Shown: positions 1-7,163, numbered from the stretch's first letter. The stretch: 18,441 nt of DNA from JBLMYQ01 sp050258375 (GCA_050258375.1 JBLMYQ010000006.1:1-18441); one strand, 5' to 3'. Notes: generated by a model from the letters alone, not told the origin. Numbers and translations: made by a program.

Positions 1-656
1 CAATACCTTTTTACCCCTAAATACTTATTTGAAATCTCTATATAACATCCGTGGGGCAATAATCTGATGCCTTTAAAAAGGGTTCTGTCAGAAAATACAT
101 TCTGGAAGGTAAAGTATTCATTCATAGCATAATAATCCACGTCAGCTTTTATTTTTGGATGCTGTATAATCGATTTGATTTCAGAGCCAAAAACTAAAAT
201 ATTATCATCACTATAAAAATAAAGGGGCTTTATCCCATATTTATCTCTTACTAAAAATAACTTTTTATTTAGTTTATCCCACAATGCAAAAGCGAACATT
301 CCATTGAACTTATGAATACAATCTATTCCCCATTCCCGGTATGCATGTAAAATAATCTCTGTATCAGTATTAGACTTAAATACATAACCATATGATTCCA
401 ATACAGTTCTGAGCAGCTTAAAGTTATATATTTCTCCGTTATAGACAACTACGCAATCAGAACCTTCCATAGGTTGGTGCGCAGCTCCGGATAAATCAAT
501 GACAGACAATCTTCGATGCCCAAGTCCTATATAACCGTCAATAAAGATACCCTCATCATCCGGACCTCTGTGTGAAATAACATCAGTCATCTTTTTTATT
601 TCTGTTGGTGCTACCGGGCCTCTGTCTAAATTAAATATTCCTGTTATTCCACACAT
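1..656 (-). CDS. asnB: Asparagine synthase (glutamine-hydrolysing) family protein, N-terminal part, cut by window edge
   Basis: The visible 218 residues form a class II glutamine amidotransferase domain. It starts MCGITGIF, so Cys2 becomes the N-terminal nucleophile after Met removal. Other family landmarks are SHRGPDDEG, GLGHRRLSVIDLS, VVYNGEIYN, SNTDTE and FNGMFAFALWD. The C-terminal synthetase domain would lie beyond the left edge. The ATG at 656 has GGAG seven bases upstream. Family enzymes hydrolyse glutamine and pass ammonia to an adenylated carboxylate, normally aspartate. In polysaccharide loci, as here behind an epimerase and a sugar transferase, paralogues may instead amidate a sugar acid. 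That alternative is inference from context. It lies 32 bases downstream of the epimerase with no terminator between them, so it is probably the fifth gene of the exopolysaccharide operon. Confidence 0.93.
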   Translation of the reverse strand, partial: MCGITGIFNLDRGPVAPTEIKKMTDVISHRGPDDEGIFIDGYIGLGHRRLSVIDLSGAAHQPMEGSDCVVVYNGEIYNFKLLRTVLESYGYVFKSNTDTEIILHAYREWGIDCIHKFNGMFAFALWDKLNKKLFLVRDKYGIKPLYFYSDDNILVFGSEIKSIIQHPKIKADVDYYAMNEYFTFQNVFSDRTLFKGIRLLPHGCYIEISNKYLGVKRY

Positions 657-688
657 ATTTTATCTCCATGCAAATTGTATCCCTTAAT

Positions 689-1618
689 CTATCCCTTTAT
701 ATTTTTCAGCAGCTTCCGCAGCCCTTCTTCCATATTCACTTTTACTTTATATCCAAGCAAGCTCTGTGCCAAATGAATATCAGCGAGGGAATTCCTTACA
801 TCCCCTTTTCTTGCTTCTTTATAAACAGACTTTACTTCCTTACCAAGAGCTGTATTTATCATATTTACCAGCTGATTTAGTGTTGTAGTCTCACCGCAAG
901 CAATATTTATTGTTTCTCCATGACCTACTTTTTCTGAAACCGCTGCAAGAATATTTGCCTCTACGGCATTGTCAACATAGGTAAAATCCCTTGACTGCTC
1001 TCCATCTCCATAAATTACTGGTGATTCATCACTGATAATTGATTTAATAAACTTGGGTATGGCTGCTGAATACTGCGAATTCGGGTCTTGCTTTGGACCA
1101 AATATATTAAAATATCTTAGAGCTACGGTCTCTAAACCATATATGTCATAAAACACCTTGGCATATCGCTCTCCTGTATACTTTGTTATTGCATAAGGAG
1201 ATAAAGGATTAGGAACCATTGTTTCCGTCTTTGGTAAGGTTTCACTATTCCCATACACAGATGAAGACGATGCCATTACTACTCTCTTTACACCTTCATC
1301 CCTTGCTGCAATTAAAACATTCAGTGTTCCGTCAATATTAGTCTTATTGCTCTCTATAGGTTCTGCTACGGATCTAGGCACCGAAGGCAATGCCGCCTGA
1401 TGCAGAATGCAATCCACACCAATGACAGCTTTTTTTACAGCATCCAAATCTCTTATATCTCCATTCATAAATTCGACGTCACTTATAAAGCCGCTGAGGT
1501 TTTCCTCTTTCCCTGTTGATAAATTATCAATAATCCTAACCCTGTTACCTCTTTTCAAAAGCTCCTCACTCAGGTTTGAGCCTATAAAACCGGCTCCTCC
1601 GGTTACTAAATAAAACAC
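689..1618 (-). CDS. NAD-dependent UDP-sugar 4-epimerase/dehydratase (extended SDR, WbpP/GalE-like)
   Basis: This 309-aa protein is a full-length extended short-chain dehydrogenase. The Rossmann nucleotide-binding motif GGAGFIG is at residues 7-13. A serine cluster followed by VYG is at 117-123, and the catalytic pair Tyr142 and Lys146 sits in PYAITKY. The later motif YGDGEQSRDFTYVDN is typical of UDP-glucose or UDP-N-acetylglucosamine 4-epimerases. The enzyme probably interconverts UDP-hexoses in the cytoplasm to supply precursors for the polysaccharide built by the neighbouring genes. Substrate choice cannot be decided from the sequence. The start is a GTG at 1618 preceded by a G-rich Shine-Dalgarno stretch (AGGGGGCGGGG). 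The gene follows the sugar transferase after 124 bases in which I see no hairpin terminator. Confidence 0.92.
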   Translation of the reverse strand: MFYLVTGGAGFIGSNLSEELLKRGNRVRIIDNLSTGKEENLSGFISDVEFMNGDIRDLDAVKKAVIGVDCILHQAALPSVPRSVAEPIESNKTNIDGTLNVLIAARDEGVKRVVMASSSSVYGNSETLPKTETMVPNPLSPYAITKYTGERYAKVFYDIYGLETVALRYFNIFGPKQDPNSQYSAAIPKFIKSIISDESPVIYGDGEQSRDFTYVDNAVEANILAAVSEKVGHGETINIACGETTTLNQLVNMINTALGKEVKSVYKEARKGDVRNSLADIHLAQSLLGYKVKVNMEEGLRKLLKNIKG

Positions 1619-1742
1619 TACCCCGCCCCCTAAACTACAAATATTTTCATCAGGAATATCTTTAAAGGTTTTTGTATTAATGCAAGACTTCCGTTATCCA
1701 TTTATATTCATAGAGATTATGATTGGTGAGCAGTCATTTAAT

Positions 1743-2414
1743 TTAGTAAGCCCCACGAGCTTGAAATACAACAGGTATAGTTTTTAAAATAATCCAGATA
1801 TCATAAACTAAACTCCTTTTTGCAATATACTCCAAATCCAGCTTTATCATTTCATCAAAACCCAACTCGCTTCTCCCACTTATCTGCCATAGTCCGGTCA
1901 GCCCCGGTTTCACTGATAGCTTCAGTTTTTGCCAGGATTTATATTGTTTTACTTCATTGGGTAATGGGGGTCTTGGCCCTACTAAACTCATTTCTCCTTT
2001 AAGAACGTTCACAAGCTGAGGAAGCTCATCAATGCTGGTTTTTCTTATAAATTTTCCTACTTTTGTCAGCCTTGGATCGTCTTTAATCTTGAATATTACA
2101 CCTTCTGTTTCATTCAAATGCTGTAATTGTTCAAGCTTATCCTCCGCATTAATACACATTGAACGGAATTTATACATATTAAAAAGCTTTTCATTTTTAC
2201 CGCACCTCTTCTGGATAAAAAATATGGGGCCTTGTGAATCAAGTTTTATTAATATGCTTATGAGTATAAATAATGGAAATAAAAGTACGATTCCACTGAT
2301 TGCACCTGCTATGTCAATAAGCCTTTTAAGAAAGGTATACCTATAATAAGTATGTTTATGCTTTACTGACCATATCAGGTTACTTACATCCTGATTAACT
2401 AATATTTTTTTCAT
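1743..2414 (-). CDS. Undecaprenyl-phosphate sugar phosphotransferase (priming glycosyltransferase)
   Basis: This 223-aa protein belongs to the bacterial sugar transferase family (WcaJ/WbaP/EpsL type). One hydrophobic segment lies near residues 34-58, followed by the cytoplasmic catalytic domain. Family motifs visible are QGPIFFIQKRCG, YKFRSM, RKTSIDELPQL, SLVGPRPPLP and KPGLTGLWQISGRSE. Such enzymes transfer a sugar-1-phosphate from a UDP-sugar to undecaprenyl phosphate at the inner face of the membrane, the first step of repeat-unit synthesis. The length matches short, single-membrane-segment members rather than the long WbaP type. The start at 2414 has no good Shine-Dalgarno sequence (only AAAG-like bases nearby), so translation may be weak or the start may differ. 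It lies 167 bases after the kinase gene, with a terminator-like hairpin between them. Confidence 0.93.
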   Translation of the reverse strand: MKKILVNQDVSNLIWSVKHKHTYYRYTFLKRLIDIAGAISGIVLLFPLFILISILIKLDSQGPIFFIQKRCGKNEKLFNMYKFRSMCINAEDKLEQLQHLNETEGVIFKIKDDPRLTKVGKFIRKTSIDELPQLVNVLKGEMSLVGPRPPLPNEVKQYKSWQKLKLSVKPGLTGLWQISGRSELGFDEMIKLDLEYIAKRSLVYDIWIILKTIPVVFQARGAY

Positions 2415-2489
2415 TTCATATCTTTATCTGTTAAATATCCTGATTCATATTATTTTATTTTTATTTGAATGGTTACTTTGACCTTTACC

Positions 2490-2538
2490 CAAAAAAGCAG
2501 GGAAATAGTCTCTTTAAAAGGCCATTCTCTGCTTTTTT
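2490..2538 (-). terminator. Terminator or attenuator hairpin inside the exopolysaccharide operon
   Basis: The arm AAAAAAGCAGGGAA (from about 2490) pairs with TTCTCTGCTTTTTT (to about 2538) as a 14-bp stem with one G-U pair and a loop of about 20 bases. A- and T-rich arms make it terminator-like on both strands. It lies between the tyrosine kinase gene and the sugar transferase gene of one minus-strand gene set, so full transcription of the locus needs read-through, antitermination or an internal promoter. Confidence 0.75.
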
Positions 2539-2581
2539 CTTATCAAAAATTTTACAGTATTGAGCTAATTTAAATAATATT

Positions 2582-3313
2582 TTATATTTTTTTAGCCTTC
2601 TCCGGCTTACGTTTTCTTTTTTTATTCAAATCATTTCCTGTAGAATAATAATTATAATAATAGTAATTTTCATGTTCAACCTTAACATTATTCATAACAA
2701 CTCCGATTATATTGGCATTAACTCTTTGCAATGATTCTTTTGCTCTTTTTGCAGCATCAATCCTTACTTTCCCTGAATTAATCAAAAGAATTACACCATC
2801 TACAATAATAGACAATACTGCTGCATCAGTCATTGTATCTATGGGAGGTGAATCAATAAGAATAATATCATATTCATTTTTTATAACCTCCAAAAAGTCT
2901 TTCATGGCTTGGGAGCCCAAAATTTCAGATGGATTTGGCGGTATCGGTCCACTCGTTATTATATTCAAATTATTAATCTTTGTATTTTGAATATAAATTC
3001 TGTAATTCTGATGCTCAGATACCAGCATGTTAGATAATCCTTTATTGTTATTAAGATTAAATAATTTATATATAGCAGGTCTTCTAAAATCTCCATCCAG
3101 GAGTAAAACCTTACTTCCTGATTGAGCCATTGAAACAGCAAGGTTTGATATTACTGTTGATTTTCCTTCTCTAACCCCCGAACTTGTTATTAAAATAGTT
3201 TTATATTGATTTTTAAAATTGTAAAATTGTATATTTGTTCTTAATGCCCTATATGCTTCCGACACGTAGGATTTTGGATTTATTTGCGTAATTAAACCGT
3301 CATTTTCTTTCAT
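2582..3313 (-). CDS. Bacterial tyrosine kinase (BY-kinase), CpsD/CapB family
   Basis: The product is a cytoplasmic P-loop kinase of about 243 aa that works with the neighbouring membrane adaptor to control polysaccharide assembly. Walker A is GVREGKST near residues 46-53, Walker A' is LLLDGDFRRP and Walker B is IILIDSPP. The C-terminal tail holds the autophosphorylated tyrosine cluster (NYYYYNYY) followed by a basic stretch. I place the start at the ATG at 3313 because AAAGGAGG lies just upstream. An upstream ATG at 3340 lacks a comparable site and would lie deeper inside the preceding gene. The chosen start overlaps the end of the chain-length gene by 14 bases, which suggests translational coupling. 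Splitting kinase and adaptor into two proteins is the usual Firmicutes arrangement. Confidence 0.94.
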   Translation of the reverse strand: MKENDGLITQINPKSYVSEAYRALRTNIQFYNFKNQYKTILITSSGVREGKSTVISNLAVSMAQSGSKVLLLDGDFRRPAIYKLFNLNNNKGLSNMLVSEHQNYRIYIQNTKINNLNIITSGPIPPNPSEILGSQAMKDFLEVIKNEYDIILIDSPPIDTMTDAAVLSIIVDGVILLINSGKVRIDAAKRAKESLQRVNANIIGVVMNNVKVEHENYYYYNYYSTGNDLNKKRKRKPEKAKKI

Positions 3314-4004
3314 TTTTGCCTCCTTTATCACATTCCACATTGGGTATTCTACCTATAACCGGAATTTGCAGATACTCTATTACATCCTCTGCTGTTTTAA
3401 TCGTATCATCAAGATATTCTAATAATAATATCAGGCATATACTGGTTAGCAGCCCTATAACTCCTGCTAATACAGCATCTTTCTTTTTTTCAGGCTTAGT
3501 AGGTTTATTAGGCAGTTGGGCCCAATCTATTATTTCAATATTGTCAACTTTCATCAGTTCCTTTATCTTCACTTTGAGTACTACTGCAAATTCATTTGCT
3601 AAAATTCTGGCTGTTTTAGCGTTAGGATTTCTTACTTTTATTTCAATTATCCTTGTATCATTGCGTAAACTTATATCAATATTGTCCTTAAGACTTGATG
3701 AATCAAAGCCGGAATCCAAATCCCCTCTTTTTTTCAACTCATCTATTACCTTTTCCGAAACTACCCTGCTTTTCATAATTTCTCTATAGTCTTTGACAAG
3801 GAACTGACTTATTAAAAGGTCATCATACATGATTCCTGTTTGATTTTCAATTTTTTTTCCAACATACAATGTAGCATTTGTTTCATAAATATTCTTCTTT
3901 AAAAAAACATCTATTAAGATGGAGCCTGAAATAAAAACAATCATAATGATTAGAATAATCCATATTCTTTTCTTTAAAATATTAATATAATCTTTTATGC
4001 CCAT
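3300..4004 (-). CDS. Polysaccharide chain-length determinant / kinase adaptor (Wzz, CpsC/CapA family)
   Basis: This protein of about 234 aa has the Wzz layout. An N-terminal membrane segment (WIILIIMIVFISGSILIDVF) is followed by an extracellular coiled region, then a second segment near the C-terminus (AVLAGVIGLLTSICLILLLEYL). Just before the second segment is a proline-containing stretch (AQLPNKPTKPEKKK) typical of these proteins. The short cytoplasmic tail would activate the tyrosine kinase encoded next. The start at 4004 is preferred because GAGGAG lies nine bases upstream. The ATG at 4022 itself overlaps that ribosome binding site. It is the first gene of the exopolysaccharide operon in this window. 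About 190 AT-rich bases separate it from the terminator of the preceding NlpC/P60 gene. Confidence 0.92.
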   Translation of the reverse strand: MGIKDYINILKKRIWIILIIMIVFISGSILIDVFLKKNIYETNATLYVGKKIENQTGIMYDDLLISQFLVKDYREIMKSRVVSEKVIDELKKRGDLDSGFDSSSLKDNIDISLRNDTRIIEIKVRNPNAKTARILANEFAVVLKVKIKELMKVDNIEIIDWAQLPNKPTKPEKKKDAVLAGVIGLLTSICLILLLEYLDDTIKTAEDVIEYLQIPVIGRIPNVECDKGGKNERK

Positions 4005-4196
4005 TTCATAAATTCTCCTCATTATTATAAGCTTAATTTAAAACTTATATTATTTAGCATTACATTCTATTCAGCTCAATAAATATTTGCTTCATAATAC
4101 AAAATCATTTGTTCCTACTTGAATTTTTATATAAATAATCTTCTTGTAGGACTTTAGAAAAACAGAAGCCTGCCTTTTCCAAGAAAACTTTGCTAC

Positions 4197-4240
4197 ATAA
4201 TAAAAATCGTCAGGCACTAAGGTCTGACGATTTTTATTAT
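4197..4240 (-). terminator. Intrinsic terminator after the NlpC/P60 gene
   Basis: A near-perfect dyad pairs AATAAAAATCGTCAG (4199-4213) with its complement at 4224-4238, and flanking A-T pairs extend it to 4197-4240. The loop is about ten bases. Read on the minus strand it ends in a T-rich arm and lies 30 bases after the stop codon at 4271. The A/T-rich arms could also stop plus-strand transcripts. Confidence 0.9.
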
Positions 4241-4270
4241 TAATTTTCAAGCATTTTTTGTTATTTTTCT

Positions 4271-4786
4271 TTAATATGTGATATAAGGACATTTTAACCA
4301 ATCAGTCCAGCCTGCAGAGCCTATGCCTTTCAATGGAGATTGAATAACTCCATACTTGGTCCCACGTGCTTCGATAACTTGTCCATTCCCAATATAAACA
4401 CCAATATGCCCTTTTTTCCAAAGGCACACCCCCGAAATCTCAGGCAAAGTAGATAATGGCCCTTTTTCCTTTGCAATCTCATGCATAGTATTCGCGCCAA
4501 CATCTGTTTTTGGGTCATAATGGGGTTCTTCGTCTTTCCACCACATATACGATTTAATTAATGCTACACAGTCACAGGTTCTTTTATTTAACCAATGACT
4601 TTCAATAAAATCTTTATACTGCCCCACCTCTTCGGGATATTGCTGTAGTTTTTGATTAAACAATCCCGGAGTAAGTACCTGTCCAAATGTCCCCCAAACG
4701 TAACCCCATTTTTCTGTCAATGCTTTATTCGCATGAGCAACTAACCCTTCCTTAGTTAAGACAGCTAAACATTCTTGAGCTAGCAT
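4271..4786 (-). CDS. NlpC/P60-like cell-wall hydrolase without signal peptide
   Basis: This 171-aa protein shows the NlpC/P60 or CHAP-like papain fold signature. A cysteine lies in TCDCVALIKSYMWW near residue 92, and a histidine motif GHIGVYIGNGQVIEARG lies about 40 residues later. Such enzymes cleave peptide bonds in peptidoglycan stem peptides. No signal peptide or membrane segment is visible, and the N-terminus (MLAQECLAVLTKEGLVAHANKA) looks cytosolic. That is more like phage-derived or lysis-dependent hydrolases than a secreted housekeeping enzyme. The start is well supported by GGAG nine bases upstream of the ATG. It lies 176 bases downstream of the small fluoride-riboswitch-controlled gene with no clear terminator between, so it could be read through from that promoter, although this is uncertain. 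Confidence 0.8.
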   Translation of the reverse strand: MLAQECLAVLTKEGLVAHANKALTEKWGYVWGTFGQVLTPGLFNQKLQQYPEEVGQYKDFIESHWLNKRTCDCVALIKSYMWWKDEEPHYDPKTDVGANTMHEIAKEKGPLSTLPEISGVCLWKKGHIGVYIGNGQVIEARGTKYGVIQSPLKGIGSAGWTDWLKCPYITY

Positions 4787-4962
4787 ATCACTTCACTCCT
4801 TTTAGAATACGGTTGTTATTTTATTTTCCACTTTTTGTATTTTAAGGTTATCTTATACATTAAATAAAATTTTGTCAAATAAATTCGATAATTTGCTTCA
4901 TTCGTTTAATTATATGTATTTACTGTAATTCATAATTTGTTCTTTTAACTTTAACACCGTGT

Positions 4963-5157
4963 CTAGTAAGGATAACCTATTTCAACTTCTTTAACATCCT
5001 TTTTGTTTTCAGGATTACCCTGTTCTGTGCAGTATTCATAAAGCTCTTTTAGCTCAATATTCTTTTCTTTGCTGTTATTAAAGGCAACCTTTACAGAAGG
5101 AGAGTTTTTATAATAAACCTTTGTAATTACAGAAGTTAATTGGTATTTTTCATTCAT
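4963..5157 (-). CDS. Uncharacterised 64-aa protein under fluoride riboswitch control
   Basis: I do not recognise this protein. It is small, charged and soluble-looking, with no membrane segment or signal peptide. The N-terminal half (YQLTSVITKVYYKNSPSVKV) looks beta-rich, and the second half is rich in Lys, Glu and Asn with a single cysteine. The gene is credible because GGAG lies seven bases before the ATG and a complete fluoride riboswitch with promoter and terminator sits directly upstream. Genes in this position normally help cells survive fluoride, but this one is neither a CrcB nor an EriC transporter. A role as a small fluoride-stress or binding protein is inference only. It could also be co-transcribed with the NlpC/P60 hydrolase that follows. 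Confidence 0.72.
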   Translation of the reverse strand: MNEKYQLTSVITKVYYKNSPSVKVAFNNSKEKNIELKELYEYCTEQGNPENKKDVKEVEIGYPY

Positions 5158-5181
5158 TCTTTTGCTCCTATTTTCAACTTA

Positions 5182-5268
5182 AATAAAAACTCCTACAAGC
5201 ACAGCATAATACCGTACCAGTAGGAGTCATCAGCCTTTTTACAGCAGTTATGGCGAACTCCTTCGCCC
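5182..5268 (-). promoter_or_regulatory. Fluoride riboswitch (crcB motif) with overlapping terminator, copy 2
   Basis: Reading the minus strand from 5267, the P1 hairpin GGCGAAGGAGTTCGCC is followed by ATAACTGCTG and, after a short A-rich loop, by the conserved GCTGATGACTCCTAC. The loop GGAG (5261-5258) can pair with CTCC (5226-5223) to form the ligand-binding pseudoknot. The same CTCCTAC forms the left arm of a terminator: ACTCCTAC (5227-5220) pairs with GTAGGAGT (5196-5189), followed by TTTTATTT. Pseudoknot and terminator are therefore mutually exclusive, as known for this class: fluoride stabilises the aptamer and allows read-through. The base after GGCGA is A where most members have T, a small deviation. 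The 64-aa gene lies directly downstream. Confidence 0.92.
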
Positions 5269-5280
5269 TTACAATAATTA

Positions 5281-5308
5281 ATTATATTAATTTCCTAAGA
5301 AAATGCAA
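5281..5308 (-). promoter_or_regulatory. Predicted promoter of the second fluoride-riboswitch transcript
   Basis: The minus strand carries TATAAT at 5286-5281 and TTGCAT at 5308-5303, separated by 16 bases. Transcription would start near 5274, only a few bases before the aptamer. The elements lie just after the stop codon of the GGGtGRT gene, so the 64-aa gene appears to have its own transcript. Confidence 0.6.
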
Positions 5309-5319
5309 TATGAAGTTTA

Positions 5320-6321
5320 CTAACAGTTCATAGCCTCTTCAATCGCTACCGCTACTGCAACTGTCGCGCCAACCATTGGATTGTTCCCCATACCTAAGAA
5401 GCCCATCATTTCAACGTGCGCTGGTACAGAAGATGAACCTGCAAATTGTGCATCAGAGTGCATCCTGCCCATTGTATCTGTCATACCGTATGAAGCCGGA
5501 CCTGCAGCCATATTGTCAGGATGAAGTGTTCTTCCTGTTCCACCACCTGAAGCAACGGAAAAATACTTTTTACTTATATCGTAGCATTCCTTTTTATAAG
5601 TTCCTGCGACAGGATGCTGAAATCTGGTAGGATTAGTGGAGTTTCCTGTTATTGAAACATCGACACCTTCATGATGCATTATCGCCACACCTTCTCTAAC
5701 ATCATCTGCACCATAACATCTAACGACAGACTTTTCACCATCCGAATATTTTTTCTCTCTTACAATTTCTAACTTTCCTGAGTAATAATCAAATTTTGTC
5801 TGTACATAGGTGAATCCATTAATTCTTGAAATAATCTGTGCTGCATCTTTTCCAAGACCATTTAATATTACTCTTAATGGTTCTTTTCGTACCTTGTTTG
5901 CTGATTTTGCAATCCCAATGGCTCCTTCTGCTGCTGCGAATGATTCGTGTCCTGCAAGGAAAGCAAAGCATTTTGTATCTTCTGTTAAAAGCATAGCTGC
6001 TAAATTTCCATGCCCTAAACCAACTTTTCTATCATCTGCAACCGAACCGGATATGCAGAATGCTTGAAGACCTTCGCCGATAGTTTCTGCCGCAGTTGAA
6101 GCTTTTGTGCAGCCTTTCTTTATTGCAATGGCTGCACCAATAATATATGCCCAGCAAGCATTTTCAAAGCATATCGGTTGTATTGATTTTACTAAGGTAT
6201 AAACATCTATTCCCTTTGCATCGCAGATACTCTTAGCTTCTTCAAGTGAGCTTATTCCATATTTATTTAAAGCAGCATTTACTTGATTTATTCTTCTTTC
6301 ATAGCTTTCAAATAATGACAT
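5320..6321 (-). CDS. GGGtGRT family protein
   Basis: This 333-aa protein carries the motif that names its family, SGGGTGRTLHPDN, at about residues 258-270. Other notable features are GLGHGNLAAM, FLAGHESFAAAEGAIG and an alanine/glycine-rich C-terminus (MVGATVAVAVAIEEAMNC). The family is known from anaerobic bacteria, and its biochemical role is not established as far as I know. Scattered cysteines (for example CFENACW and the Cys at the C-terminus) would allow metal or cluster binding, but no classical motif is present. The start is fixed by AAAGGAGG just upstream of the ATG, 20 bases after the stop of the NifU-like gene, so both are one operon. The operon leader is a fluoride riboswitch. A function in protecting or repairing an iron-sulphur process under fluoride stress is inference. 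Confidence 0.88.
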   Translation of the reverse strand: MSLFESYERRINQVNAALNKYGISSLEEAKSICDAKGIDVYTLVKSIQPICFENACWAYIIGAAIAIKKGCTKASTAAETIGEGLQAFCISGSVADDRKVGLGHGNLAAMLLTEDTKCFAFLAGHESFAAAEGAIGIAKSANKVRKEPLRVILNGLGKDAAQIISRINGFTYVQTKFDYYSGKLEIVREKKYSDGEKSVVRCYGADDVREGVAIMHHEGVDVSITGNSTNPTRFQHPVAGTYKKECYDISKKYFSVASGGGTGRTLHPDNMAAGPASYGMTDTMGRMHSDAQFAGSSSVPAHVEMMGFLGMGNNPMVGATVAVAVAIEEAMNC

Positions 6322-6341
6322 TACGAATTCCTCCTTTTGAA

Positions 6342-7034
6342 TTATTCATGTCTTGGATCAATAACTTTAACTGCCTCATCAAACCTGCCATACTTGCCGG
6401 TTGCTTTTTTGATAGCTTCATCAGCAGGTGTGCCTTTTTTTATCATATCCATCATTTTACCAAGATGGACAAATTCGTAACCAATTATTTCGTTATCCGC
6501 ATCGACTCCAATATGAGTTATATAACCTTCAGCCAGTTCTAAATACCTTGCACCTTTGGATAATGTACCATACATGGTACCAACCTGACTTCTTAAGCCT
6601 TTTCCCAAGTCTTCAAGTCCTGCACCTATTGGCAAACCTCCTTCTGAAAAGGCAGTCTGCGTTCTTCCATATACAATTTGCAGAAACAATTCTCTCATAG
6701 CAGTATTGATTGCATCACAAACTAGGTCTGTATTTAGTGCTTCTAGAATTGTTTTCCCGGGAAGTATTTCTGCTGCCATAGCCGCAGAATGTGTCATTCC
6801 TGAGCAGCCTAATGTTTCTACAAGAGCTTCTTGTATGATTCCATCTTTTACATTCAAGGTTAACTTACATGCACCTTGCTGTGGTGCACACCAGCCAACT
6901 CCGTGCGTAAGTCCTGATATGTCTTTAATTTCTTTTGCTTGAGTCCATTTTCCTTCTTGTGGTATTGGTGCCGGACCATGATTTGCACCTTTCGCTACAC
7001 ATGCCATTTTTTCAACTTCAGATGAATAAATCAT
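6342..7034 (-). CDS. NifU/IscU-like iron-sulphur cluster scaffold protein
   Basis: This protein of about 230 aa resembles the NifU N-terminal (IscU) scaffold fold on which Fe-S clusters are assembled. Cysteines at residues 49 and 56 (GWCAPQQGAC), 77 (TLGCSGMTHSA) and 106 (LVCDA) are arranged like IscU ligands. GCSGMTHSA corresponds to the GCxxxxAS-type loop. It is longer than the usual 120-150 aa IscU and has a C-terminal extension of unknown role. The start is the ATG at 7034, with a G-rich ribosome binding site seven bases upstream. In-frame codons further upstream lie inside the riboswitch expression platform and are not used. It is followed after 20 bases by the GGGtGRT gene. No cysteine desulphurase gene is nearby, so a role outside housekeeping cluster assembly is likely. 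Confidence 0.85.
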   Translation of the reverse strand: MIYSSEVEKMACVAKGANHGPAPIPQEGKWTQAKEIKDISGLTHGVGWCAPQQGACKLTLNVKDGIIQEALVETLGCSGMTHSAAMAAEILPGKTILEALNTDLVCDAINTAMRELFLQIVYGRTQTAFSEGGLPIGAGLEDLGKGLRSQVGTMYGTLSKGARYLELAEGYITHIGVDADNEIIGYEFVHLGKMMDMIKKGTPADEAIKKATGKYGRFDEAVKVIDPRHE

Positions 7035-7063
7035 ATCTAGACCCCCTTCATTTAGTTTGACAT

Positions 7064-7137
7064 AAAAAACTTCTACTCTATTCATAAAGTAGAAGCCATT
7101 AGCTTTATTCGGCAATTCAGGTGAGCTTCATCACCTT
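7064..7137 (-). promoter_or_regulatory. Fluoride riboswitch (crcB motif) with overlapping terminator, copy 1
   Basis: Minus strand from 7135: P1 hairpin GGTGATGAAGCTCACC, a linker TGAATTGCC, then GCTAATGGCTTCTAC. The loop GAAGC (7129-7125) is complementary to GCTTC (7096-7092), giving the pseudoknot with bases different from the common GGAG/CTCC pair, so the pairing has covaried. CTTCTACT (7095-7088) also pairs with AGTAGAAG (7077-7070), and six Ts follow, forming an intrinsic terminator that competes with the pseudoknot. Helix P3 is weak compared with typical members, which lowers certainty. The NifU-like and GGGtGRT genes follow directly. Confidence 0.85.
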
Positions 7138-7163
7138 TACAATTGTATTTATGTTTCATGAGT

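Noticed and set aside
4092..4301. Minus-strand frame of 69 codons downstream of and overlapping the NlpC/P60 gene
   Set aside because: It runs through the strong terminator hairpin at 4197-4240, overlaps the end of a well-supported gene and has no convincing ribosome binding site.
5252..5267. Hairpin GGCGAA...TTCGCC first read as a plain terminator of the GGGtGRT gene
   Set aside because: It has no following T-run and matches P1 of the fluoride aptamer. The real terminator is the downstream stem at 5189-5227.
7035..7115. Extended N-terminus for the NifU-like protein
   Set aside because: These codons lie within the riboswitch terminator and linker, and the ATG at 7034 has a good ribosome binding site.
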